Shown here: in pieces, positions 45,101 to 55,039 of the stretch | How positions within the stretch are numbered: the first letter of the stretch is position 1 | Layout of the letters: each line of letters starts with the position of its first letter | DNA from: Acholoe squamosa | Taxonomy: Eukaryota > Annelida > Polychaeta > Phyllodocida > Polynoidae | DNA length: 64,000 nt | Assembly: GCA_949317995.1 (NCBI GenBank) | Contig: OX439037.1 | Coordinates: 50,316,080 to 50,380,079 of the forward strand | Direction: 5' to 3' | Made by a program: the position numbers and the translations under genes | The notes under the pieces: model-generated | What the model saw: the letters and a program-made list of their open reading frames with translations, nothing else | Told to the model about the DNA's origin: nothing | Database searches by the model: none

Positions 45101-48025
45101 ATGGCGGAAGAGGCCATCCGCCTGGGCGGTGGTGCCGGTGCAAGCACCCCGCCGGAGTATGGAAGTGGTTCTCCCAAGAGTCCCACTTATACATACGACG
45201 ATCAGCAATACGATGCTGATTGTGATCAATTGGATCAACAAATGAATGTTGATCAGTACTTTTCTGGAGTAGACGATAGCGATGTAGAATCGTTCTATGA
45301 CGCATCCGATAACTCCAGACAAGTGAGTCCTGAACGCCGAGGTGTTCAACAAAGAATTGATGTAGGTGAGCCTTATGTAGCCCCTCCATCCGAAGGTTTG
45401 AGTGGAGAGCTGGCAGGAGTTCAGTCTCACGACAGGGCTCTAATGCCACCTCCCCCTCAATTGCCGCCTCGTCTGGGTGGGACTACCTCATCCGGTGCTT
45501 TGGGACCTGCTTCTCCGGTTGACAGGCCAATGTACCTAGAGCTACCCCTACCAGACAGTCCCGAGTGGCATGATGTAGCCGGTCCCTATGACGGACAGAT
45601 GTTAGCTATTTCTGAGGAAATGCTGATACCCACCTGTTATGGGACGCCCAGAGAGGTTGACGAGCGTGTTGTCAACGCGATATGGGAATGTGCTCATCCG
45701 CAATGGGCTAATACCTTTCCGGAAGCCTGGCTGATGGATTACCATCAGATGGCCAAAGGACTGGTAGTTCATTTATGGTTTCGTAAAGCCGTCTGGGACG
45801 CAGAAATGGCTTTCCGAAGGAATACCTTCTTTAGGCCTTCCTATGTGTCTGACAAAACGGGTTACACCGGTGTCAAGGCAGATGAGGTCTCTAGGTACAT
45901 AGATAGAGACCAGATCCTAATGTTAGGAACAGCTGAGGAGTATGAAGCAGCAGGTAACACTGTTGTGGATTACTGTCCAGGGGTCCCCATTACGTCTCAA
46001 ACCATTGAGGCAGAGGAGGCCCGGATTGGTGTGTCTCCACTAGACAGACTCGGGGTAATACAAGACCTCGTAGTATGTCTATTGGAGAGGCAGTATGCAC
46101 TGGCGCACCCGGAGCTTGTCCCCGGTCCAGCACCCGTGCAGGTATCAGTCAAAATGGCTGATCGGATGGAGCGTCTCATGTCTCCTGCTGAAACTCCTAC
46201 TTTGGGAGATACAGCGGAAGTACCTGAGGAGGCTCCACCTGGTGCAGATGGTTCCCCTAAAAATGCTCAGTCTACCCCTACAAAGACTGAACAGAAGATA
46301 GGGAAAACAGCTAGTGGAAAGGGTAAAGGAACCCCCACTAAGAATAAAGGTAAAGGGAAGCGGTCAGGAACTGAACCCTCTACCAGCACGAGTGTGGCCG
46401 ACAGTACCCGAACCCGTCGGGTGTCCCCACGCTCGGCCAATAAGAAGGGAGCTAAGGCTTCGGATGTCTCCGGCAACGAGACGGATGCATCCGAGCCTGG
46501 CACCTCTACTAACGGCAGATCCCACAGACGGAATAAGAAGAAGGTTAACCAAAGTAAACCTGAACCTATCGAGGTAGACGTTCAAGCTGAAACTCCAGAA
46601 GTTGAACAGGCTGTCTCAACCGTAAAGGTTGAGCTCGGTGTGCCAATCGTCAAACTACATGACGTAATGGCCGATTTGAGTGGAGACGCTCAAGATGCCG
46701 CATCCCAGGTTCTCGCAGGTCAACAACCTGTTGTGCAACCTGTGGATGTACCATCCGACCCGGAGGGAGAGGAGCCGGTTGACCCAGTTGTGGATGCCAC
46801 TCCGACCGACGAGCAAGAGGCTGCTATCTGGGAAAATGCCAATAGCAACTTTGCCGACTTCATTCCTCTACACAGGGGACACCTGAAGGGGAGCAAATCC
46901 ATATGGAGGCTACCCCCTCGGATCACCTGTGAGAAGCGTGAGGATATGGAGGAGTGGCTTTGCAAGAAGCTCTCCGACAGGAAACCGGCCAACATGTACT
47001 GGATTTATTGGGAATTCGTTAGGAATTCACCCAATGGCCTGTACAACTATGACCAGAAGGGTAAACTAAAGTTTGCTCTGGACGAGTACTACGGGGAGGA
47101 TCGCAAGGATTGTCCCTTTCAACGTTGTACTCAGAGTGAAGGTGAGGTTGAATTCTTCATCGAGAAAGACGAGTTCCTTCGTCATCTCGTGGAGGTTCAT
47201 ATGCACCAGAGGCCGGAATATGTCTGCGATCGAGAAGTTGGCAAGAAATGTGCTAAATGCACAGGATGTGTCACTCCCCGACGCGGAGACATGGTCCGGC
47301 ACTATGTTACTTCGCATGGAGAGGGCCTGGAGGCAGCCATAGATAGAGTGATGAAAATTCACTCTGAACTCTATGGCAACCTTAAGGGCCTCAATGCCGA
47401 GAAACTTGCTTCTCTCACACCGAGTATGAAGCAGTTTGCGCCAAGGGTTCCTGGTACTAACCAGAAGCTGAAGGCTCAGTTTGCCCAGACTCCCGGGTCT
47501 GGCAAATTGGAGTACGCTCATGAGGAGTACGATTTGTTGAATGAATGGAGGAGCAATAAGGCCCGCCGCCGGGGTGGGGCTTATGTAACTCCATCCGGAG
47601 AACAAGTCCGAAGCCGCAGGGACTACCGTCAGGGACTCTCTGTGGCAGATAGGAAGAGACAGGCGTCCGAATCTCCTAGCCGATCCAGGTCACCACTGGA
47701 GGCGCTAGAGAAACAGACGAATGGGGGAAGGAAGAAGCCACATCTTCCGTCTCCTACTGGAACTCCTTCCAACTATGGACGAGCACCAGCCCCACGAGGT
47801 GGTGCAAAGAACCCGACATTCTTTGCTGTCAGTGGACCGGGTGGTCAATCCTCCCAAAAACATGCGCCTTTGAATGTCAGAGACCCGAAGCAGTACCCTG
47901 CTATGGGCCCACCCGGACCAGAGATGCAAATCTTTGATCAGTACGGGAGGGTCAAGCAGGAACTGCCGACAGGAGGAGGTCAAGCTCCACGACCTACAAT
48001 GACCCACTGGGCACATCAATGTTGA
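45101..48025 (+). CDS. Long extra ORF of the Gypsy-type element (C2H2-like fingers)
   Basis: A single 974-codon open frame in the position where env would be, whose last few codons lie in the inserted MITE. N-terminal ~130 residues are acidic/Pro-rich; residues ~185-340 are a Trp-rich, probably folded part (WECAHPQWANTFPEAW). Residues ~360-490 are a Lys/Ser/Thr-rich linker. Residues ~575-665 are a second folded part (RLPPRITCEKREDMEEWLC). At ~670-740 are two Cys/His clusters of C2H2 type (C-x5-C, then H-x4-H, followed by a Cys-rich finger with H-x5-H). The C-terminal ~120 residues are Arg/Ser/Pro-rich. No signal peptide or membrane segment is visible, so it is not an envelope. A nucleic-acid-binding role is inferred. 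Confidence 0.7.
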   Translation: MAEEAIRLGGGAGASTPPEYGSGSPKSPTYTYDDQQYDADCDQLDQQMNVDQYFSGVDDSDVESFYDASDNSRQVSPERRGVQQRIDVGEPYVAPPSEGLSGELAGVQSHDRALMPPPPQLPPRLGGTTSSGALGPASPVDRPMYLELPLPDSPEWHDVAGPYDGQMLAISEEMLIPTCYGTPREVDERVVNAIWECAHPQWANTFPEAWLMDYHQMAKGLVVHLWFRKAVWDAEMAFRRNTFFRPSYVSDKTGYTGVKADEVSRYIDRDQILMLGTAEEYEAAGNTVVDYCPGVPITSQTIEAEEARIGVSPLDRLGVIQDLVVCLLERQYALAHPELVPGPAPVQVSVKMADRMERLMSPAETPTLGDTAEVPEEAPPGADGSPKNAQSTPTKTEQKIGKTASGKGKGTPTKNKGKGKRSGTEPSTSTSVADSTRTRRVSPRSANKKGAKASDVSGNETDASEPGTSTNGRSHRRNKKKVNQSKPEPIEVDVQAETPEVEQAVSTVKVELGVPIVKLHDVMADLSGDAQDAASQVLAGQQPVVQPVDVPSDPEGEEPVDPVVDATPTDEQEAAIWENANSNFADFIPLHRGHLKGSKSIWRLPPRITCEKREDMEEWLCKKLSDRKPANMYWIYWEFVRNSPNGLYNYDQKGKLKFALDEYYGEDRKDCPFQRCTQSEGEVEFFIEKDEFLRHLVEVHMHQRPEYVCDREVGKKCAKCTGCVTPRRGDMVRHYVTSHGEGLEAAIDRVMKIHSELYGNLKGLNAEKLASLTPSMKQFAPRVPGTNQKLKAQFAQTPGSGKLEYAHEEYDLLNEWRSNKARRRGGAYVTPSGEQVRSRRDYRQGLSVADRKRQASESPSRSRSPLEALEKQTNGGRKKPHLPSPTGTPSNYGRAPAPRGGAKNPTFFAVSGPGGQSSQKHAPLNVRDPKQYPAMGPPGPEMQIFDQYGRVKQELPTGGGQAPRPTMTHWAHQC

Positions 48026-48494
48026 TTCAGCATTGAAACAACATTTGCAATGTTTGCATATCAACATTGATTTAGGGTTGAAATAGAGTTGAAATTGAAA
48101 GTTGAAACAACATACTCAAAATCAACTGTGATTCAACATCTAACCATCAGCGCTGATTCAATGTTTGTGTTTCTATGTTGACTCAACATTGTTTCAACAA
48201 TGTTGAAACAACGTTGACAGTTGTTTTGTTGACATATCAACGTTGAATCAACATTGTATCAACACTGAAATCAATATTGTTGATTCAACATTGACAAATC
48301 AATGTTGAATCAACGTTGAGTTGACAACAATATTTCAACATTGATATGTCAACTGTTGACTGGATGTTGAAATGGTGATGGTTGACAACGTTGAAATACA
48401 AATATTGAAAAAGTGTTGAAAACAGGTTGATCAACACCATCAACATAACATCAACTGGTTGTCAATGTTGATGCAACATTGTGTGCCCACTGGG
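48003..48494. mobile_element. MITE inserted in the extra region of the Gypsy-type element
   Basis: About 492 bp. The ends CCCACTGGGCACA... and ...TGTGCCCACTGGG are inverted (one mismatch in the first 13). The interior is made of iterated CAATGTTGAATCAAC/CAACATTGA words in both orientations, so it can fold on itself. No ORF. Host element coding sequence of the same composition lies on both sides. A clear target duplication was not found. Confidence 0.75.
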
Positions 48495-48495
48495 G

Positions 48496-49277
48496 AGTGC
48501 TGTGGTGAGACAACGTCCACCCACGCCATTGTTGACGGTTACAGACCTTAGAAGGGAATTGTCGCGGTTGCCCCTGGCCCAGGGACTACCAAACCAAGGC
48601 CCTCCTACGACCACCGCTAGTGTGGCTACTACTGCGATTGCTTCTTCGCATACGCAAGTAGCTGTCACTGCGAGTGGGTCTGGTTCGCAGCCGAAGCCTC
48701 AGGGTCAGGTACCCCCACCTGGTGCTGTGGTTCATCGGCCTAAGATGATCCAGATGGTGGAGACCTTCTTCAAGAAGGAGAACAAATTGTCTTGTACCAT
48801 TCAAACCAAGCAATTTGAGACGTTACAGCACCACTTGGAAAACCTCCATTTGGACATGTACCGTCGGACCGTCTCGAGCACTCTCCAGTGCATAGATGCG
48901 ATCCAGAAGTCAGAGATCAACCGAATCTCTACTCAGATAAAGGCTGATGTTGCCAAAGAGAAGCAGGAAGCTGCTAATCTGCGGCAAGAAGCCTTATCCT
49001 AGAAGGAAACAGCTTCTCAGATGCTCGACCTAGAACGGGCAACGAACATGAAGAACCAACAAATGTTCTTCAAGGTTTTTGGAGTTATCATGGATAACTG
49101 GGACGGCACACCTGGACATGCTTAGAACTTGTTCGAAGCACGCCAGAAGGTGAAATTGACACCAGCTGTCCCCGCATTGGCTGTACCTACGGATGGAGCT
49201 GGTGTAGACTCTCTTGTTCAGCCACAGGCTCAATAACCGGGTCCAAACCAGCCACCCGAGGAGAACATGGAACAGTG
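48496..49277 (+). pseudogene. Extra coding region beyond the MITE
   Basis: A Ser/Thr/Gln/Pro-rich part is followed by helical, charged sequence (KEKQEAANLRQEAL near 48957-48998) and then FFKVFGVIMDNWDGT (49066-49110), with a Pro/acidic end. The last motif is shared with the family B relic at 34210-34254. Part of the Gypsy-type element; degraded. Confidence 0.55.
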
Positions 49278-50642
49278 AAAACTGTTGCATGAAGGTTGGA
49301 CATAATTGTGTGTCCTGAGGTGTTATTATCTATGTATTGTTGGATGAGAATTTATTTATTTTTTTTTTTATCCAACCCGCATCGATTCGGGTACAAAACT
49401 GTACCCTAATCCGGAAACTGAAAGCAGAAAAATAAACAAGTCACCCTGGAGAAGGAGTATGAATGCTGTCAATATTATAATTGTGCTGTGGTATGACATA
49501 ATAACTGCCTATTTATTGAACTATGGACCTTTAATACCGGAATACGTTAATATGGACTCTATACTACAACCGGATACACTACTACTACTTGTCAGCTAGC
49601 ACTACAGGCATCCGGGTTTAGCTACGCCCATAAAGTCCATCAATAGTCTACAACTGGATCTACTACTACTTCCAGTTAGCTAGCACTACAGGCAACAGGG
49701 TTTAGCTACGCCCATCAACATATTCTTCTATAGCACTTCAGGCATCAGGGTTCAGCTCGCCCAAAATCTACAAATTCCTGGATTAAACATAGCACTTCAG
49801 GCATCAGGGTTCAGCTCGCCCATACCAAGACATCAACAGCATCCGGCTCCATTTATATTCTCCTACCAAGAAACACGTAACTTTGTTAATAATATTGTAT
49901 TGCATATAAAATTGTATTTATAACTCTAATATCTTTTATAAAGGTATATTATTATATAAAGGTACTTACCTATAAATATACTGGATCTGCGTACCTTAAA
50001 GGTTATTTAAGGTAGTACTAGACCTATAACTGTCTAGATAGGTCATTCCTGGTCTCAACATATTAAGAGACTATACTTCTTTTGTACTTTGTAAATATCA
50101 AACACTAAGGTATAAATTGAGCTACATCTCAAATATATAATCATTTTTCTATAAAATAGAGAAGGTCCAATGGATTTCTCTAAACTTAGTATTATACTAC
50201 TCAGGTTAATACCTTATTGTGTTCATATGGTATCAGAATGATTATTCATATCTGATCGTTATTGTTAAGTTCACCTTAAAAGTGGACAAAGTTGTTAATT
50301 TAAAAAGTCGAAAATTTTTTTCCGGGTTTAATAACTATAATACGATTAATAATTACAACCACCGGTCCTTTTCAGGACCCTACTGTTGTCAAACGTTAAT
50401 ATAATCTGTGATATTTATATTTATCATATGTGGTTGTTATGGTTACTGGTGGAAATGAAATGAACAATACTCGATGCTATTATTGTATAATTTTTCAGAA
50501 ATAGGATAGTCTCATACTATAGCCTATTTCACATCGAGCAAGTGTAATTAATACCCCTTTTTTAGTATTGTAAACAATCACTTACTAGGTTATTAATACA
50601 CTGCAATTTAACTACCCCCAAGTTATTGTCTAAGGGGGGCAG
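49278..50642 (+). other. 3' noncoding part with short tandem motif and polypurine tract
   Basis: AT-rich. Four copies of a ~33-bp motif (TAGCACTACAGGCATC...GGGTTTAGCTACGCCCA) start at 49597, 49681, 49731 and 49790 with irregular spacing. The polypurine tract TAAGGGGGGCAG (50631-50642) lies directly before the 3' LTR and primes plus-strand DNA synthesis in this family. Confidence 0.7.
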
Positions 50643-51061
50643 TGTAGGGGTATGGTATTTACACTTTTACGTTCATGTACCCGTGGGACTCAGACCTAGG
50701 TCTTCGGGTGTAGTGGGGGAATCCGGATGGCAGGTGGCAGCACCTGCCTCTGGGTTCGTATCCATTACACCAGGGGGCCTACCACTCGTCCGCCACACGT
50801 CATGTGGCCGGTCTGAGTTTCGCGGGCTTTTCCCCTATATAAGGCTGGTTCTACTCCTATGTTCTCCAGTAGTGGTTTTACCCACTGCTCAACCAGGTCG
50901 TTACCCGAAAGGGTAACCGAATGCCCTAGTAGCATGTAGTCCTCTGAGGCCGTGATCGTATGTAACATAAGCTATGAAATAAAAGCTTGGTTGCCTACCC
51001 GGAAACTTTTTCTCTCTTCGTTATGATTACTTAATCTAACTTAACGAGACGAACCACTACA
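50643..51061 (+). repeat. 3' LTR of the Gypsy-type element
   Basis: 419 bp, about 4 differences from the 5' LTR. TATA, the GAAA-loop hairpin (50900-50917) and AATAAA (50978-50983) are conserved. Confidence 0.9.
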
Positions 51062-51306
51062 CCACTATAAAACAGCATGTACATCTATATATCAAACCTT
51101 GTCATAATCACACTCTCAGATTTCCACTAAGTACAACCTCATTTTGGATCGTAGACATGATGTATGCCTTATATTAGTTGATTTGGGACCATGGCTGCAC
51201 AGCTCAACCAGGTCTGTGGCAGTACACGACTTCTGTGATTTTGGGTGCTTTTTCTGGATATCCCCATGCTGATATTCCTGCATAATTTGCACTGTAATCT
51301 GAACAG

Positions 51307-51390
51307 ATGCACGGTGGATATCGCACGGTTTGGGGTGGATATTGCATGGTTTGGGTGGATATCGCACGGTTTGGGGTGGATATCAGCACT
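51307..51390. repeat. Short minisatellite, ~22-bp unit, about 4 copies
   Basis: GGTGGATATCGCACGGTTTG repeats with small changes from 51309 to about 51388. Confidence 0.8.
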
Positions 51391-51436
51391 CCTAACATGT
51401 CATATGTTACATGTTTAAAACCCACAAAATGTTCAT

Positions 51437-51506
51437 GGCCAGGGTAGGGGTTGAACCTGTAGTCACAAATCCCAAATCCAACTCCCTATGCACTGCTCCA
51501 CAGGGA
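51437..51506 (-). other. tRNA-like SINE head (minus strand)
   Basis: On the minus strand TGGAGCAGTGCATAGGGAG and AGGTTCAACCCC resemble box A (weak) and box B (good). No clean cloverleaf; probably a decayed SINE. Confidence 0.35.
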
Positions 51507-52269
51507 CTGATGAGAAGTGGTTGGCTAGAACTAGTCACTGTGCGCGACTCAGTTAAGGACTGAGTCGCTGGGACTGCCCTATCTAAAACTTGCAGGTGCT
51601 CTAGAAACAGCAAGTTTCTAAGAATAACATTTGACAGAAACAAATCCCCAACAATCAGCTTATAATATTGACAAGAGTACCACCTTAGTTTTGCTGTCTG
51701 TGAGTGGGAAGAGCGTCTTTTGTTGGAAACTTTTAGATCGCACCCTTTTCCAAGATTTGGCACATGCCATGTGGGTTGCAACGGGTAGCTATCAGCAGGT
51801 GCATTTTCTGCCAGACAGGAAGTCAATCTCCACTCTCCAAGCAGATTCTAATGAATAACATTATTTCATGAATAACACCAATGTTGTGAGACCTGAAACC
51901 ACATCCAACATGGCCGACCGTGGCAGCTAAACTTGATATGAAGGCTAACAGATTTGCAAGAACCAAATAATCTGGGCCCCCGTATGAAAGGTTTCTCACA
52001 AAATGGCAACAAACATGTCTTAGGAAGCCATCCTTAAGAGGAAATTGACATAAAAAAATTTATGTCCTACAATTCCAGCCACCTGACAAATTAGCCCTAT
52101 GCAGGAAGCCTGACTCTCCCGTTAGGTAAGAGTCAGCGCCCGCCGGACAAGCTAGAACCAGGTCTGGATATGATACAAAGCCTGGGGAGGTCACTCACAT
52201 ATAACTACTATACATTGAAAGTGTGAAAATCCCCAGCAGTCTGGGTTGTGACCCCCCCCCCAGCTTTGT
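51507..52269. other. No recognisable gene
   Basis: Ordinary sequence. GATATGATACAAAGCC..GGGGAGG at 52167-52190 recurs inside the adjacent SINE at about 52468. Confidence 0.35.
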
Positions 52270-52695
52270 TGCTACTGCTCGCATAACCGCGAGACGCGGG
52301 ACGCGTTCAAACCAAAGGAAGCCTAGCCGGGCGCTGAGGTGTGTGTACCAATCGTGTATACACAACCACGGGACACGGTGGTCTAGTGGTTAGCGCATTG
52401 CGCTCAGCCGTTAGAGGTAGGCGGGACGAGTCCTGGTCCAGGCGCATCTTTTTTTCGCCGTGTGTATAGATATGATACAAAGCCCGGGGAGGCGACGACT
52501 GCAGGCTGTCTGCTGCCATAACCGCGAGACGCATTCAAAGCAAGCCAAGTCTAGATGGGCGCTGTAGCTGTCCACTGCCGGGCGCCGAGCTGTGTGTACA
52601 CAATCGGCAGGCTTCGAGTCCCGGGGAAGGATTTTTGTTTTCAACTTGTTTTTATTGATATTCTATTGATTATTTATTGATTTTTTATTGATTAA
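52270..52695 (+). mobile_element. tRNA-headed SINE-like element, copy 2
   Basis: Same modules as 9800-10310: CGCGAGACGC-TTCAAA, TGGTCTAGTGG box A at 52379-52389, GCGGGACGAGTCC box B-like at 52421-52433, a T-run, CTGCCGGGCGCCGAG, and the TTTTGTTTTCAACTTG tail with TTATTGATT repeats. Confidence 0.7.
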
Positions 52696-52710
52696 TCGTG
52701 TAATAAACTC

Positions 52711-52769
52711 ATGGCTTGTATCGTAGGATATCTATTTATCTCATTATGATACCCTACGATACAAGCCAT
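52711..52769. repeat. Hairpin after SINE copy 2, 17-bp perfect arms
   Basis: ATGGCTTGTATCGTAGG (52711-52727) and its exact reverse complement (52753-52769) flank a 25-nt loop. It occupies the same place relative to the SINE tail as the 10323-10443 hairpin but has a different sequence. Confidence 0.75.
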
Positions 52770-52936
52770 TCGGTGCCTGTTAGACCATACATTACTTAGT
52801 TAGTATGTGTGAGTAGGTAAGGCCTCCCTGTACACCTAGGCCTATGTATCTATACATATATAGTACCTATCATGTGACCTCCTGTTGTGGTTCTGACGGA
52901 AATAGAAAGTAACCAAAATCATGGAAAAATGCCTAA

Positions 52937-53095
52937 GGGAGTGGTCATTATTCATCAACAGGGGGGATTGGTTTGCGGAGGGGGGATAAAATACTACTCT
53001 TATTAGCAAAATACGCTAATAATCTAGTATAGATTTAACAAGGAGGGGAGCAAAAATTGTCCGCGCCTCTGGCGTGGGGGGGGGGGGGGTTGTGA
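52937..53095. mobile_element. G-run MITE, member 3 (right end not found)
   Basis: TAA, then GGGAGTGGTCATTATTCATC, AACAGGGGGG and GGTTTG at the left, as in its relatives. A pure G run lies at 53077-53090, but the expected CACTCCC end is not visible. Confidence 0.55.
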
Positions 53096-54979
53096 ACAGT
53101 GTTTCATACTCCATTACAACCCTGCACTATGCCGTTAGGTTGGCCAGACCTATCCCTTTCAGAATTTTACACTTTTATATCAATTTTGTCTGAGTATTCA
53201 CAGCTCTGTGTTTATTCTACTACTTCCGACAGTTGCATACAGCCATCGTATTCTCTGCTGATCGGAACTTCATGGAGTTATTGCACCAGTAGGCACTATA
53301 AATGAGTATAATGGATTTTAGAGGAGACCGAGCAGACTCCACTTGTTATGCCAGTTTCAATTAGGTGCCTTTGTGTTGTCCCAGAGGTTTATATGTAGAG
53401 GGTGTTGTGTGTAGAATGGATAGGCTGGCCACAGTAGGCTGCCTGTGGGAGTAGGTGGGTGGGCGGCACCAGGCTGAGTGGGAGTTGTGTGGGTGACGTG
53501 ACGTCCTCAGGGGACGCCGTCACAGGCTGGGGTGGTGATGGGCATGGACAGACACACCTCTCCAGACTCCTACTGATGGTCACCCTGTCCAGCATTGCTG
53601 TCCTCTGGACAACAGCAGCTGAAATGTCTACTTTTATATAAAAAAAAAAGAAGTGAATCAGTTATCAATAACAATCTCATTTACTATTTATTCAGTACAT
53701 TGTGGGTAGACACCTAAAAGCATGGTTGCCAACTCTCACGCATTTGGCCGTACTGTGTTCAGCGCCACCCTCTACTGGAGTGTGTGACAATGCATGAGAG
53801 TGGGGAATATTACTACACATGGTTCCTGCCTACGTTTCACCACTGCAGCAAGTAGCAGCTAGAACTACTTTTACCCAGCATCCCTAGGTGCCAGCGACGA
53901 CTCATGCTGGTGGTCGAGGTGGGGCCAGCTTGGCCCAGGTGTGCAGATCAGGTAAAGGGGTGGGGGGTGTACTTGGGTGGACAGGCTATCCAAATGAGAG
54001 TGCAGAGCTCAGTGCCTGCTGACTGGGTGTCTGTGGAAGACTGCTATGTATAGTCTACTTGAGGAAGGGGATTCACCTAACCACACACCTGCATTAGCTG
54101 GTACAGTGTTGCCCAATGATACCTGCATCAAATTAACTGCTACAGGTTAGCTACCCACCATGCACTGAGTAAATAGTAAGTGGTTATAAACAAGAAAGTT
54201 TTCAAGCACCTAAGTGAGTATGGCTATACATTTGTCCATTTTGAATCTACCTCCTGATGCTTGTTTCAGTATCCTTCACAATCTGAAAATTCAGTGATGG
54301 TCAGATGAAGTTATAGGGGGGGGCAGCTGCTCTTCATGAAATTAGTGCCATATGTGAGATCTTTTTCATCATTTCTATCTATAGAGTGATTATCTGTAAC
54401 TAACATGATGTGTTCTTAAATGGACATAAGGTGGTGCCCTTTTGCGGGAGAGAGTTCAGGACAGAGAGAAGAGCAACTGACGGCCACCTCCTTAATTAAG
54501 GGGGTGCTCAGACTTGCTCAAGTCCATAGATTTTAATATGAGTGAATTGAAATAAAGTGGGAAAATAAAAATTAAAAACATTTCTAGTGAATCTATTTCT
54601 AATGAATCTATGAGCATAGCAGAGGGAGGAAGAGAGGGATGGGGGGTATAGTGGCATTGGGAGGAAAGCTCAGGGACTGCCGCCAGTCTAACGCCTAGGT
54701 GCAATGAGTATTTGGCTCTGTATGCTCTCAACCTCGTGAGCACATTTTGCACATCCCAGTTCTATAGATACTAGGGTGTTCAGTCTATTTTTAGAAAATG
54801 GAGAAAAACTTTGATTTTCAACCAGAATGGATGAATGGGATCCTGAGTAATACAAAGCTGAAAAGAATTGTAACTCTCTCATCACTATTTCCTTTTTAAA
54901 AGAACTTATTCTACTAGAAAAAAAGGTTTTGGGACAGACAAACTCACCATGGTCTAGACTGCTGGTCAAGTTTCTGTGC
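53096..54979. other. No recognisable gene over 1.9 kb
   Basis: Includes a GC-richer patch with TGACGTGACGTC (near 53494) and a C/G-run near 54316. Frames on both strands at 53389-53641 are compositional. No domain recognised. Confidence 0.35.
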
Positions 54980-55036
54980 GGGCCTCCCTAGCCCACTTAA
55001 AAGGGTCTATTTCTCCTCTTTCTTATCCCCTCAGGA
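54980..55036 (+). repeat. R6, copy b
   Basis: About 57 bp shared with 31996-32052. Here it ends in a pyrimidine tract and CAG that resembles a splice acceptor, but no recognisable exon follows. Confidence 0.55.
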
Positions 55037-55039
55037 TGT

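Larger units (their letters stand above)
39851..51061 (+). mobile_element. Young Ty3/Gypsy-type LTR retrotransposon with a long extra ORF (fossil)
   Basis: 11.2 kb. The two 419-bp LTRs (39851-40269 and 50643-51061) start TGTAG and end CTACA and differ at about 4 positions (~99% identical), so insertion is recent. Order: LTR, gag-like coiled-coil region, pol with RT, RNase H and integrase, a ~900-bp noncoding stretch, a very long extra coding region (interrupted by a MITE), a ~1.4-kb 3' noncoding part, a polypurine tract and the LTR. The flanks CCAG and CCAC resemble a 4-bp target duplication with one change. It is broken, with a handful of breaks besides the MITE. The length is large for the group because of the extra region. 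Confidence 0.9.

Noticed and set aside
45101-48025. Envelope protein after pol
   Set aside because: No signal peptide, membrane segment or furin-type site is visible; composition is charged with C2H2-like clusters.
53459-53641. CpG-rich promoter or coding exon near 53.5 kb
   Set aside because: Only a short GC-richer patch with one CRE-like word; no gene follows.
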